Assembly (NCBI RefSeq): GCF_018305005.1
Contig: NZ_JAGQEG010000049.1
Span: 1 to 40,537 of the forward strand
DNA from: Collimonas silvisoli
GTDB taxonomy: Bacteria; Pseudomonadota; Gammaproteobacteria; Burkholderiales; Burkholderiaceae_D
Reading direction: 5' to 3'
DNA: 40,537 bases
Of the stretch, positions 15,286 to 25,443 are shown piece by piece; within the stretch, counting starts at the first letter, position 1, and each line of letters opens with the position of its first letter. Under the pieces are notes generated by a model. That model was not told where the DNA came from, searched no databases, and saw only the letters and a program-made list of their open reading frames with translations. The position numbers were made by a program, and so were the translations under genes.

Positions 15286-18200
15286 TCAATGCCGACATGC
15301 TAACGGCGTGTCGCTGGCGTCCGCTTCCATCATGGGCAGCAGGGTCGGCGTCAGCGATTTCAGCAATTGTACCGAAAGCGCACTCGTGAACTTATAACTG
15401 GCCGCATAGGGCTCGTGGACGTAGGCGGTCATGGTGCCGAAGAAGCGATCGCCGATAAAGAACACGAAAGTGGCGGAACGGTTCACGGCGCGCGAAGAAA
15501 TCAGCCTGCCGCCCGCCGCATAGACCTCGAAGCGCTGGTCGCCGGTGCCGGTTTTTCCGCCAACTCCCAGCGGCTTGCCGTTCGCATGGCGTGACGGCAA
15601 GCCGCCCTTGAGGCGCTTGGCAGTGCCGCCCTCCACCACGTCGATCAGCGAACGGCGTACCACGTCGGTTATTTCTTCGGGCAAAAGCCGTTCCGGCGCC
15701 GGCCCGCTATTCTCGAAGTGGGTTTCATAAGGCGTGCCTTGCGCCAGCTCCAGGATTTGCAATTTCTTGAGCGGCAGACGCATGCCGTTATTGACGATAA
15801 TCCCCATCAATTCCGCCAGCGCGGCAGGCCGGTCGCCCGAGGCGCCAACTGCGCTTGCATAAGAGGGGGTAAGCGATTCGAAGGGATAGCCAAGCCGCCG
15901 CCAGGCGCGGCCGATCTCCAGAAACGCCTCAAGCTCCAGCATTTGCCGGATACGCTTATCCTGCTTATTTTTATTGTGGGTTTTGAACAGCCAGGCGTAG
16001 ACCTCCTGGCGCGCGTCGCGGCTGGCGTCCAGCGTTTGCGTCAGTGTCGCGTCCGGATGCTGGCGCATGAATCCGAGCAGCCACAATTCCAGCGGATGGA
16101 TGCGCGCGATGTAGCCGCGATCGGCCAATGAGAACTTGTCCGGCCCGTACTGCAAATACAGCGCACTTAATTTGGCTTCCGACAAGCCGTCTTTGGGGAA
16201 TTGCTTGCGCATGAAGGCAGAGAAATGCTGCAGATCCGCATCCGGCGCAATGCTGCGAAATATCGTGGCAAGCCGTGCCGGCGCCGGATGCATGTTTTCC
16301 AGCAACAGTTCCTGCGCCTCCTGGGGCGTCTTGCCATGGTATTTCTTGTAGAAGCGAAGCATGAACTGACGTCCTTCTTTGTCGGCAAAGCGGGATAGTA
16401 TTTCTTGCCGCTTCGCAGCACTCAGACCGTCCATCGACGCCGAACCTGCGCCAACCATCTTGAATTTGTAATGCCGCACGATGTCGCGCATGAGCCGTAC
16501 AAAAACCAGGTTCACCGATTGCTGGAAACCTTCGCGTACCGTCATCACCTTGTAGTTTTCTTCAGACTCGAAATTCGAGAATGTCTGCACCCCGCCGCCG
16601 GTCACGAACGCTTCCCCCGGGCTGCCCGAGTAGCGGCGCTCCATGGCCGCTTCCAGCATCGCCGGCAAACCGCGATCCTGTGCTTGCGCCAGGTAGGTCA
16701 GCGCCCACAGGCTCAGCACGTCCTCCTTCTCCACTTGCAGCTGGGCACGCTGCTCCAGCGTCATGCCGGTGTAACGCTGATGCAGATCGGCGATTATTTC
16801 GAGATAGGTAATCAGCGTGCGCAACTTGGCGGTAGACCCCAGATTGAGTCTGGCGCCCTCGTTGATATCGAAGGGCTGATCGAAATTATCGGTCTGCACC
16901 CGCAGCAGGTTGGCGCCGTCGCGCTGCTCGAACAGCGTGAAACTGAAAATCAGCTTGCCCGGGTCGTCACCCGGACTGAGCATGTTATGGCCATACAGTT
17001 CAGCCGTTTTTGCATTGGCCGGTTGCTTGAGCTGACGCAGCACGGTCGTCACTGCACGCTGCATCTCGCCATTCATGGTGGTCGCTGCGCTAAGATCCAG
17101 ACGGTCCAGATCGTACAAGTGGTTGATATGCAACAAACCGGAAAGATGGGCGCGCAACGCAGTCACCGCTTTACGCGTAATAAATGAGATCGGCGGCGCG
17201 CTGACCGGTTTTTGCTGCAGATTCAACTTGACCGGCAACGCCGCATCGCGCAGCGCCGCCGGGATGATTCCCGCTGTCGCCAGCAGCCGCAAATGACTAT
17301 CGGTCAACTGTTCCAGATCGGCGGCGCCTTCCCGCAGGTAATAAGATGGCCGGCGCTGCGCGATCATCAGCGAAAGCGCCTGTTTGAACGCCTCCGCCCT
17401 GCGCTTTAGCCGATCGGGATCGCCTTCCACCGCATCGGCGTTGTTGTCCAGGAGTTGATTGACCTCCGCGAAATCGCGCCCGAACCAGGCCCACAAGCCG
17501 TCGCCCAAGCCATCGATTTCGCCATAGCCGGGCTTGGCCGCAAGCGGCACGGTATTCAGGTAATCGACCACGATCTGGCGCCGTACCGGCAGCGTATTCT
17601 CGCCGCCCAGATACGCCCTGACCGAGGCCGACGCCATCTGCCGCAGCTTTTCCTGCGGCGATGCGGTACGCCCCTCAGGCGAATGACGGTATTTCTCGAT
17701 CTGCGTCACCAGTGTGCTGGCGCCCGGCGTCTGGTGCGATTTATCGAACACATGCACGCCCTGATCAAAGATGGCTCTGGCGAAACGGCTCCAGTCGATC
17801 GCCGGATTGTGGAGCGGATAGCTGGTAGTGAGCAGGTCGCGGTCCTCGATAAACAGCAGTGTGTCTGCCAGCAAGCGCGGCACCGACTCGAAATCCTTAT
17901 AACTGCGCTCGGGAAAACGTTCCGAGTACAGGGATTGTTTATTGCAATCGAGTAAATCGAGGCCCGCTTGCGTCTTTTCGCTATAGACCGGGGACAGTCC
18001 TTTATCCACCAGTTCCGCCAGCTTTGGCGAGATCCGCGCCTGCTGCGTAATCTGGTAATCGTGTTTGCCCAGATATTGGGTAAAAGCCGGGATCTTGCTA
18101 TACCCGAGGCGTTCGTCGTAAGGGCCGGTTTTAGGAAAACGGATAGCGTCGCTTGCGCCGAGTTCAAGTTTGAATGTCAGTTCGCGGCCAAGTTCGGAGA

Positions 18201-18318
18201 GATGGCGCGCCTGCCATTGAGATGAGCGCATTTCGTTATTGACCAGCCGGGCCGCGAACACCAGCAGCCCGAGCAAACTGATCAGCAATAGCAATTTGGC
18301 CCAATTACGTAGCGTCAC
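15286..18318 (-). CDS. Large bifunctional penicillin-binding protein (GT51 + transpeptidase)
   Basis: The 1010-residue protein is anchored by one N-terminal helix (8-24) and acts in the periplasm. The GT51 glycosyltransferase part (about 140-330) shows FIEDRDLL (catalytic Glu 158), PGASTLVTQIEKY and EKLRQMASASVRAYLGG. These are diverged from the common EDRxFxxH and GGSTITQQ forms. The transpeptidase part has the nucleophile motif STAK (495-498), an SVN motif in GFQQSVNLVF, and VGGKTGTGDQRF for the KTG box. It is longer than PBP1a/1b, with a big insertion between the SVN and KTG motifs rich in charged helices. The GTG start has no strong ribosome site. It ends inside the upstream margin of the TAXI gene, so the two are probably co-transcribed. 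Confidence 0.9.
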   Translation of the reverse strand: MTLRNWAKLLLLISLLGLLVFAARLVNNEMRSSQWQARHLSELGRELTFKLELGASDAIRFPKTGPYDERLGYSKIPAFTQYLGKHDYQITQQARISPKLAELVDKGLSPVYSEKTQAGLDLLDCNKQSLYSERFPERSYKDFESVPRLLADTLLFIEDRDLLTTSYPLHNPAIDWSRFARAIFDQGVHVFDKSHQTPGASTLVTQIEKYRHSPEGRTASPQEKLRQMASASVRAYLGGENTLPVRRQIVVDYLNTVPLAAKPGYGEIDGLGDGLWAWFGRDFAEVNQLLDNNADAVEGDPDRLKRRAEAFKQALSLMIAQRRPSYYLREGAADLEQLTDSHLRLLATAGIIPAALRDAALPVKLNLQQKPVSAPPISFITRKAVTALRAHLSGLLHINHLYDLDRLDLSAATTMNGEMQRAVTTVLRQLKQPANAKTAELYGHNMLSPGDDPGKLIFSFTLFEQRDGANLLRVQTDNFDQPFDINEGARLNLGSTAKLRTLITYLEIIADLHQRYTGMTLEQRAQLQVEKEDVLSLWALTYLAQAQDRGLPAMLEAAMERRYSGSPGEAFVTGGGVQTFSNFESEENYKVMTVREGFQQSVNLVFVRLMRDIVRHYKFKMVGAGSASMDGLSAAKRQEILSRFADKEGRQFMLRFYKKYHGKTPQEAQELLLENMHPAPARLATIFRSIAPDADLQHFSAFMRKQFPKDGLSEAKLSALYLQYGPDKFSLADRGYIARIHPLELWLLGFMRQHPDATLTQTLDASRDARQEVYAWLFKTHNKNKQDKRIRQMLELEAFLEIGRAWRRLGYPFESLTPSYASAVGASGDRPAALAELMGIIVNNGMRLPLKKLQILELAQGTPYETHFENSGPAPERLLPEEITDVVRRSLIDVVEGGTAKRLKGGLPSRHANGKPLGVGGKTGTGDQRFEVYAAGGRLISSRAVNRSATFVFFIGDRFFGTMTAYVHEPYAASYKFTSALSVQLLKSLTPTLLPMMEADASDTPLACRH

Positions 18319-18448
18319 TTTTTTCTAAAGTTGAAATGCGGCTTGGCGGGAGTGCCTGTATTTCAAGATAATCGCCTTTTCAGCCTATGTCTAGCTGCGA
18401 TTGAGACGCCTATTTTTGAGTCCCGAGGCCCCCGGCGTCGCGTCCACG

Positions 18449-19720
18449 CTACTCCACAAACAGGGTGGCGGGAGACTCCAGATAGGCGCGCAGCGACTGC
18501 ACGAACTCGGCCGCATCCAGGCCGTCGACCACCCGATGGTCGAACGAAGACGACAGATTCATCATCTTGCGCGCCACCACGGTATTGTCGCGCATCACCG
18601 GTCTTTCGATAATCCGGTTGACGCCGACAATCGCCACCTCCGGGTGATTGATCACCGGCGTCGATACCAGGCCGCCCAAGGCTCCCAGGCTGGTGATGGT
18701 GATGGTGGAACCGGAGAGTTCCGCGCGCACCGCCCGGCCCGCGCGTGCGGCCTCGGCCAGACGGCTGATTTCGGCCGCATTCGACCACGGGTCGCGCGCC
18801 TCGGCATGATGCACCACCGGCACCATCAGGCCGGCGGCAGTCTGGGTGGCGATGCCGATATGCACTGCGCCGTAACGCGTGACGACGCCGGCGTCATCGT
18901 CGAAGCGGGCGTTGCATTGCGGGTACCGACGCAACGCCAGCACCATGGCGCGCATCAGCAGCGGCAACAAGGTCAGTCGGCCGCGTTCGCCAGCCCATCT
19001 CGTGTTCAGGTGCGCGCGCAGCGCCTCGATTTCGGTGACATCGCATTCTTCAACATAAGTAAAGTGCGGGATGCGGCGCTTGGCGTCCTGCATCTTTTGA
19101 GCAATCTTGCGACGCAAGCCGATCACCGGCAGCGCCTCTTCGCCATGGCGCTCGGCATAGCGGCTGCCGTCTGCGCTGGCCGCCGGCAGACTGCTGCCAC
19201 GGGCGACATAAGCGTCGAGATCCTCATGCGTGATGCGGCCATCTGTGCCGCTGGCAGGCACGTTTTGCAACTCGATACCGAGCTGGTGGGCGCGTCGGCG
19301 CACGGCGGGAGACGCAGTCGGCGGACTGGTAGCTTGCCGTATCGCTTGCACGGGGCCAGAGCCTTGAGCCGGCACGATGAGTTTGGCCGCGGGCGCTTCC
19401 TGCGACGGCGCAGCGACCGGCACCGGCGTTACGGTTGTCGGCGGCAGAGCAGTCAAGGTCGAATCAGCATGTTCAGCTTCTTCGACCTCAAGCCGTATCA
19501 GTTCGCCGCCTACCGCCAGCACCTGGCCAGGCTCACAGCCCAGCGCCACTACCCGGCCCACCACCGGAGACGGAATCTCGACGGTGGCCTTGTCGGTCAT
19601 CACGTCGGCCAGCACCTGATCCTCGACCACGCGCTCGCCGAGCGTGACGCGCCAGACCACCAGTTCGACTTCGGCAATCCCTTCGCCGATATCCGGCATT
19701 TTGATTACATGGATAGTCAT
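18449..19720 (-). CDS. bkdB: Branched-chain 2-oxoacid dehydrogenase E2 (dihydrolipoyl acyltransferase)
   Basis: The 423-residue E2 core transfers acyl groups from E1 to CoA. It has a lipoyl domain with the lipoylated Lys 44 in DVMTDKATVEIP and a Pro/Ala linker. A peripheral subunit-binding domain (SPAVRRRAHQLGIELQNVPASGTDGRITHEDL, about 145-177) follows. The catalytic domain ends with the active-site SSFDHRVVDGLDAAEF. Length and domain order match Pseudomonas BkdB. Its ATG overlaps the E1-beta stop (ATGA) and is preceded by GGAGG, so it is translationally coupled. It could serve another 2-oxoacid complex, but the 410-residue E1-alpha partner favours the branched-chain type. Confidence 0.92.
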   Translation of the reverse strand: MTIHVIKMPDIGEGIAEVELVVWRVTLGERVVEDQVLADVMTDKATVEIPSPVVGRVVALGCEPGQVLAVGGELIRLEVEEAEHADSTLTALPPTTVTPVPVAAPSQEAPAAKLIVPAQGSGPVQAIRQATSPPTASPAVRRRAHQLGIELQNVPASGTDGRITHEDLDAYVARGSSLPAASADGSRYAERHGEEALPVIGLRRKIAQKMQDAKRRIPHFTYVEECDVTEIEALRAHLNTRWAGERGRLTLLPLLMRAMVLALRRYPQCNARFDDDAGVVTRYGAVHIGIATQTAAGLMVPVVHHAEARDPWSNAAEISRLAEAARAGRAVRAELSGSTITITSLGALGGLVSTPVINHPEVAIVGVNRIIERPVMRDNTVVARKMMNLSSSFDHRVVDGLDAAEFVQSLRAYLESPATLFVE

Positions 19721-20763
19721 CGTGCCTCCAGCGCGCGTTTGAAGGCCGCCCCGACACGGGCCGGGCCGGGGAAATAAGCCCATTCCTGAGCGTGCGGATA
19801 AGGCGTGTCCCAACCGGTTACGCGTTCGATCGGTGCTTCAAGATGGTAGAAACAATGCTCTTGCACCAATGCCGCCAATTCCGCGCCGAAGCCGCTGGTA
19901 CGGGTGGCTTCGTGCACCACCACACAGCGTCCGGTCTTCTTGACCGAGGCGACGATGGTCGCCAGGTCGAGCGGCCACAGGCTGCGCAAATCGATGATCT
20001 CGGCGTCGATGCCGGTCTCGCGCGCCGCCGCCGCCGACACGAATACCATGGTGCCGTAGGTAAGCACGGTCAGCTCGGCGCCGGCACGGAAGATCGCCGC
20101 CGATTCCAGCGGCACTGTGTAATAGCCGTCCGGCACCTCCCCCAGCGGATGCTTGGACCAGGGCACTATCGGCTGATCGTGATGACCGTCGAACGGGCCG
20201 TTATACAAGCGTTTCGGTTCCAGAAAGATCACCGGATCGTCATTCTCTATCGAGGCAATCAGCAGGCCTTTGGCGTCATACGGGTTGGATGGCATCACCG
20301 TGCGCAAGCCGCAGACGTGGGTGAACAAGGCTTCCGGGCTCTGGCTGTGGGTCTGGCCGCCATAAATGCCGCCGCCGCAAGGCATGCGGATGGTCATCGA
20401 CGCCGTGAATTCGCCGGCCGAACGGTAACGCAAACGCGCCGCTTCTGAAACGATCTGGTCCGAGGCCGGATAGAAGTAGTCGGCGAACTGGATCTCCACC
20501 ACCGGCCGCAAACCGTAGGCCGCCATGCCGACGGCGGCGCCGACAATCCCGCCTTCCGAGATGGGGGCGTCGAATACCCGCGAAGCGCCGTACTTCGCCT
20601 GCAAACCTTCGGTGCAGCGGAATACGCCGCCAAAAAAACCCACATCCTCACCGAAAATGACCACATTGCTGTCACGCTCCAGCATGATGTCCATCGCCGA
20701 ACGCAGCGCCTGGATCATTGTCATCTGCGTCGTCGCCGGCTTGACATCTTTTTGCGCTGACAT
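19717..20763 (-). CDS. bkdA2: Branched-chain 2-oxoacid dehydrogenase E1 beta subunit
   Basis: The 348-residue protein is the transketolase-like beta subunit of the thiamine-diphosphate E1 component. Characteristic segments are NVVIFGEDVGFFGGVFRCTEGL near the N-terminus (with the conserved Glu of the TPP site), FDAPISEGGIVGAAVGMAAYGLRPVVEIQFADYFYPASDQI, and MTIRMPCGGGIYGGQTHSQSPEALF. The C-terminal part has the RTSGFGAELAALV segment and ends by overlapping the E2 start. I chose the ATG at 20763, preceded by GGGAG; an in-frame GTG two codons earlier overlaps the E1-alpha stop. Middle gene of the bkd operon. Confidence 0.92.
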   Translation of the reverse strand: MSAQKDVKPATTQMTMIQALRSAMDIMLERDSNVVIFGEDVGFFGGVFRCTEGLQAKYGASRVFDAPISEGGIVGAAVGMAAYGLRPVVEIQFADYFYPASDQIVSEAARLRYRSAGEFTASMTIRMPCGGGIYGGQTHSQSPEALFTHVCGLRTVMPSNPYDAKGLLIASIENDDPVIFLEPKRLYNGPFDGHHDQPIVPWSKHPLGEVPDGYYTVPLESAAIFRAGAELTVLTYGTMVFVSAAAARETGIDAEIIDLRSLWPLDLATIVASVKKTGRCVVVHEATRTSGFGAELAALVQEHCFYHLEAPIERVTGWDTPYPHAQEWAYFPGPARVGAAFKRALEAR

Positions 20764-20765
20764 GA

Positions 20766-22034
<1,269 letters not shown>

Positions 22035-22107
22035 TTAGCAAACTTTAACGCTGGCGGGTTTGACTTTGCGCGGCCTGATTTTGTTCGTCACCCAGTCGGT
22101 ACAGCGA

Positions 22108-22593
22108 CTATAACTTGTAGCCGATTTGCCGCAACAAATCCTTACGCCACTGGATGTCGCCGTCGCCTTCGACGCCTTTGGTAAGCAGGCCGTCCACCAC
22201 GCCTAGCACACCCCGTCCCTGCTCCGTTTCAGCAAGAATCACTTCGGTCGGATTGGCTGTCGCGCAAAAAATGCGGCATACCTCCGGCACCATTTTGACT
22301 GTGTTCAGCACGTTCAGCGGATAGAAACCGTCGCCAAGGAAGATGATGAAGCAATGGCCGGCGGAAATTGCTTGCGCGTTTTTCTGGGCAAGCTCCACCA
22401 TGGCGGGATCGGTGCCCGACCAGCGTATCAGGCATTTGCCGGAGGCTTCGCAAAATGCCAGGCCGAAGCGGATGCCCGGCACTGCAGCAACCAGGGCTTC
22501 ATGCAGATCCTCCACGGTTTTGATGAAGTGGGCCTGGCCAAGAATGAAGTTGCTCGCTTCCGGCTTATCGATTTTCACCGCCATGAGCTGCAT
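22108..22593 (-). CDS. Adenosine-specific kinase family protein (DUF355)
   Basis: The 161-residue cytoplasmic protein matches the small adenosine-specific kinase/DUF355 family in length and in segments such as NFILGQAHFIKTVEDLHEALV, GIRFGLAFCEASGKCLIRWSGTD, GHCFIIFLGDGFYPLNVLNTVK and ILAETEQGRGVLGVVDG. The family name comes from an archaeal structural study; its physiological role in bacteria is unclear. I chose the ATG at 22593 because AAAGGAG precedes it; the frame is open 24 codons further. It lies upstream of the bkd operon on the same strand with a gap of 109 nt, which probably holds the bkd promoter. Confidence 0.88.
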   Translation of the reverse strand: MQLMAVKIDKPEASNFILGQAHFIKTVEDLHEALVAAVPGIRFGLAFCEASGKCLIRWSGTDPAMVELAQKNAQAISAGHCFIIFLGDGFYPLNVLNTVKMVPEVCRIFCATANPTEVILAETEQGRGVLGVVDGLLTKGVEGDGDIQWRKDLLRQIGYKL

Positions 22594-22683
22594 GACGCAC
22601 TTCTCCTTTGCCAGCGTTGGCTGCCACACCAGGCTTGCCGCCCGCGACCGGCTAACAAGCCCCAAAACCCAAAGCCCTTCAGC

Positions 22684-23154
22684 CTACATCCGATGGGCGA
22701 AGCGCGCCCGTTCAGCCTGGTCCATGAGATCGAGGAAATGCGCGGTCTGCATCTGTATCAGGGCTTCGTGGTCGCCTGCCTCGAAATAGATTTCCGGCTG
22801 TTGCGCCAGGCTCTCGTCGAGATAGGTTTGCACGCCGTAGGCGGTGCAGACCGGATGCAGCGCGCCGACATCGCAATCCTTGAACATCTCTCGCAGTTCG
22901 TCTTCGCTGGCCAGCACCAGATGGCGCCCGGTCTTGTCCCACAGCTCGGACAAGTGCAAGTGATAGGTTGAAGGCAGTACCGCCGCCACATAGCCATGCT
23001 CGTCTTCCAGGACGACTGTCTTGGCCAGGCGATCGCCCGGAATATGCGCCGCCTCTGCGGTGCCGATGCTGGTGTGGGTGTGCGGATGATGCAGGATTTT
23101 GTAATGGCTGCCTTTGTTGCGCAGGCAATCTTCCAAGGTGGCGGAAACTGACAT
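22684..23154 (-). CDS. YbaK/EbsC-family aminoacyl-tRNA deacylase-like protein
   Basis: The 156-residue protein belongs to the YbaK/EbsC/ProXp fold, which hydrolyses mischarged tRNAs in trans. Support comes from LAKTVVLEDEHGYVAAVLPSTYHLHLSEL (with the conserved Lys of the active site in AKTV), LVLASEDELREMFKDCDVGALHPVCTAYGVQTYLDESL (GALHP/G-pocket region), and IYFEAGDHEALIQMQTAHFLDLM. The substrate type cannot be decided from sequence. GGAGGAGG lies 6 nt before the chosen ATG. It is followed by the DUF355 gene 90 nt downstream on the same strand. Confidence 0.88.
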   Translation of the reverse strand: MSVSATLEDCLRNKGSHYKILHHPHTHTSIGTAEAAHIPGDRLAKTVVLEDEHGYVAAVLPSTYHLHLSELWDKTGRHLVLASEDELREMFKDCDVGALHPVCTAYGVQTYLDESLAQQPEIYFEAGDHEALIQMQTAHFLDLMDQAERARFAHRM

Positions 23155-23280
23155 GATGATCCTCCTCCGGGATGAGGTGGACAAAAAATTATTGGCTATT
23201 TGTCTCAATATAGTGCGCTTCCCCCCTTCTGGGAAGGCTTATTAGCGCCGCATCCGCGGCATGCACTCGCGCAACGCCAC

Positions 23281-23305
23281 CTGGCGGCCATCCGATGGCC
23301 GCCAG
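23281..23305 (-). terminator. Strong hairpin downstream of the His-rich lipoprotein gene
   Basis: A perfect 11-bp GC-rich stem (CTGGCGGCCAT / ATGGCCGCCAG) with a 3-nt loop begins 20 nt past the lipoprotein stop. No T-run follows, so it may act as a transcript 3-prime-end stabiliser or a weak terminator. Confidence 0.45.
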
Positions 23306-23325
23306 ACGGCATCCTTATGCCCTGC

Positions 23326-23760
23326 TCAATGGCGCATCCCGGCGCCCATGCCGCGGCTATGGAATCCGGCACCGGCACCTGCGCCCGCACCCGCGCCAGT
23401 GCCGGCCGCAGCACTCTGATGCATTGTCGAACCGTGATCAAAATGATGATGATGATGGACCCGGTCGATAAAGATAAAGTCCGCGCCGAAACCGTACGGT
23501 CCCCAATACCAAGGATCGTAATAGGCATAGGGGTAGCCGTAATATGGCCGGTCGGCATTTTGCATGAGTTGCCATGTGCCGTCACTTTGCAGGCAAGCAA
23601 CACCGGTGACCGGTTCTACCTTGCCGTTGATTTCAGCCTGAGTCGTCAATTTCTGGCAACTCGCTTTGCCGGCGTAACCAGACGTGCCTTGCGTTCCACT
23701 GCAGGCCGAGAGAGCCAATAGAAGTACGACCAAAGGAATTTCGTTAAACGTGATAAACAT
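23326..23760 (-). CDS. Small lipoprotein with Tyr/Pro-rich and His-rich segments
   Basis: The 144-residue product has a short signal and lipobox (VVLLLALSAC, Cys 20), then an extracytoplasmic region. A conserved-looking part SCQKLTTQAEINGKVEPVTGVACLQSDGTWQLM contains two Cys that may pair. This is followed by a Tyr/Pro/Gly-rich stretch (YYGYPYAYYDPWYWGPYGFG), five consecutive His in VHHHHHFDHG, and a Gly-Ala repeat near the C-terminus. The His cluster could bind metal. The N-terminal half resembles proteins of the surface-antigen/RT0821-like kind but I cannot place it firmly. An AGGACG ribosome site precedes the ATG. Confidence 0.75.
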   Translation of the reverse strand: MFITFNEIPLVVLLLALSACSGTQGTSGYAGKASCQKLTTQAEINGKVEPVTGVACLQSDGTWQLMQNADRPYYGYPYAYYDPWYWGPYGFGADFIFIDRVHHHHHFDHGSTMHQSAAAGTGAGAGAGAGAGFHSRGMGAGMRH

Positions 23761-24000
23761 GATGTCGTCCTAAATGAATGTCCGACGTAGCAGCACGCGC
23801 AAACTGAGTGGCCCGCGATATCGGCTTGCTTCCCAGGCAAAGCCGCCATGGCGATACGCTGTCCGGCGGCAAGCTAGCCCGTATTATGTAAACGCAGGGA
23901 GCGGCGCCGCTATTCCAGCATATTCCAGCAATATGTTGATTTTTTATGGAAAAACGTTTGCGGGGCTGGCGCTGAGAGGTAGCCGGCAGCGCAACGGAGG

Positions 24001-24783
24001 TCAGCGCCACGCCTCGGGATGGCCGCCCAAGGCACTGCATACGTCAATCGCCATCGAACGCAGACGGGCCACCGATGTCTGACCGGACAGCGCATATCCC
24101 ATGCCCTGGCTTACCCAGTAAAAGGTAGCTCGCTTACCGTCTTGGAGCAGGCGGAACGCCGTGGTGTCCTTGCTTGCCGCGGTAACGTACAGGGTCAGCC
24201 GTTCACCCTTGCCGTTCTGATACATGAACTGCGCTGCCGGACCGGCTTCGCCAGGCAGCAAGCGCCCTCCCACCAGCATGTAACCGTATTCCTGCAGCGA
24301 TGGCGCGGTCAGCGGACGATCCAGACGCTTCGACAGCCAGTTAATCAAATGCTCTTCTTCGACTGCGGCAATTTCAACCGGATGCCGTTGCTCCGGTGCA
24401 TAGACAGCGTAGGCAATATCCGCACGCTTGGCGAACGCCGGCTGCTCGTCATAGAAATACGGCACCATCCAGCCAGACGCCAGCCCGCACAGCAAGCCCG
24501 CTGCGAGCCACCCGCCAGCCGCTCCGGCACGCCGCCACCACGGCGCCCGGCGCGGCAGGAAAATGCATCGGACATTCTCTTGCGGCATCGCAAACAAGGC
24601 CTTTAACGCAGCATTCTGGGCCCGATAATCGGCGACGCGCGCGCTATCCTGCGGATCGCTCGCCAGCCGTTCAACGACAGCGGTCCGCGCCGGGCCGGAA
24701 AGTTCATTGTCGACCCATGCCGATAGCGTCTGCAGATGGGCTTGCTCCGGATCCGGCAACGTCGAGAAGGTCTCTTCATTCAT
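24001..24783 (-). CDS. Transmembrane anti-sigma factor (zinc-free type)
   Basis: The 260-residue protein has an N-terminal anti-sigma domain (LQTLSAWVDNELSGPARTAVVERLASDP, residues 17-44) that lacks the His-Cys-Cys zinc ligands. One membrane helix (about 88-108) and a periplasmic C-terminal domain follow. The latter contains YMLVGGRLLPGEAGPAAQFMYQ and the tail FYWVSQGMGYALSG, which match equivalent segments of the second anti-sigma factor in this window. It should hold the ECF factor encoded 27 nt upstream inactive at the membrane until a signal arrives. The ribosome site is weak. Last gene of the three-gene operon. Confidence 0.85.
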   Translation of the reverse strand: MNEETFSTLPDPEQAHLQTLSAWVDNELSGPARTAVVERLASDPQDSARVADYRAQNAALKALFAMPQENVRCIFLPRRAPWWRRAGAAGGWLAAGLLCGLASGWMVPYFYDEQPAFAKRADIAYAVYAPEQRHPVEIAAVEEEHLINWLSKRLDRPLTAPSLQEYGYMLVGGRLLPGEAGPAAQFMYQNGKGERLTLYVTAASKDTTAFRLLQDGKRATFYWVSQGMGYALSGQTSVARLRSMAIDVCSALGGHPEAWR

Positions 24784-24810
24784 GGCGTGTTTCTCATTAC
24801 TTGTTTCTCG

Positions 24811-25341
24811 CTACTTGTTCCTTGCTGCATTCCTTACTACTTTAAGAGGCGGCCGCTTGCTGCCTGGATCTTCCTTCAACAAAGAGCGCATGTGCTCGCG
24901 GGCACGCGACAAGCGCGACATCACCGTGCCGACCGGGACGTTCAGGATGCCCGCCACCTGCTGATAACTGAGCTCTTCCAGGCCGACCAGCAACAGCACC
25001 TCGCGCTGCTCGACCGGCAGGCAATACAGCGCGTGCTGGACGTCGAGCAGGAACAGCCCGTCGACTTCGTCGGCCGGCGCCGCCATCGTACGCCAGGGCG
25101 CGCTTTCATCATCGACGGCGATCTCGCGGCGCTTGCGCAACTGGTCGATAAACAGATGCCTGAGGATGGTCAGCAGCCACGCCCGCAAATTGCTATCCGG
25201 CTGCAAGGTATGCCATCGGTGCAGGGCGCGCTCCGCTGTGTCCTGCACCAGATCGTCGGCCCACGCGGCATCGCCTGTCAGCGCGCGGGCGTAACGCCGC
25301 AGCACCGGCAGCCAGACCACCATGTCGGCCTCGAAACTCAT
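24811..25341 (-). CDS. ECF sigma-70 family RNA polymerase sigma factor (first module)
   Basis: The 176-residue protein has sigma region 2 (AWADDLVQDTAERALHRWHTLQPDSNLRAWLLTILRHLFIDQLRK, about 27-70) and region 4 (LPVEQREVLLLVGLEELSYQQVAGILNVPVGTVMSRLSRAREHMR, about 105-150), with no region 1 or 3, as expected for ECF factors. I chose the ATG at 25341 with GAGAAG before it; a GTG lies six codons earlier. It sits between the secreted Yx(FWY)xxD protein gene and the anti-sigma gene. A 7-bp GC hairpin (25417-25433) lies in the 102-bp gap before it and may tune its level relative to the first gene. Confidence 0.93.
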   Translation of the reverse strand: MSFEADMVVWLPVLRRYARALTGDAAWADDLVQDTAERALHRWHTLQPDSNLRAWLLTILRHLFIDQLRKRREIAVDDESAPWRTMAAPADEVDGLFLLDVQHALYCLPVEQREVLLLVGLEELSYQQVAGILNVPVGTVMSRLSRAREHMRSLLKEDPGSKRPPLKVVRNAARNK

Positions 25342-25443
25342 AAGGGTCTTCTCAAGCACCCAAACTAATCGTCAATAACTGCTGCGGCGGCTGTCGCCCC
25401 GGACGGCGTTTCGTTTCGCTGCGTTGCGCAGCGCCGCATTTCA

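Noticed and set aside
16405-17187. 260-codon plus-strand frame opposite the penicillin-binding protein gene
   Set aside because: His/Gln/Arg-rich shadow; the minus strand carries clear PBP motifs.
18401-19777. 458-codon plus-strand frame opposite bkdB
   Set aside because: Antisense shadow of the E2 gene, which has intact lipoyl and catalytic motifs.
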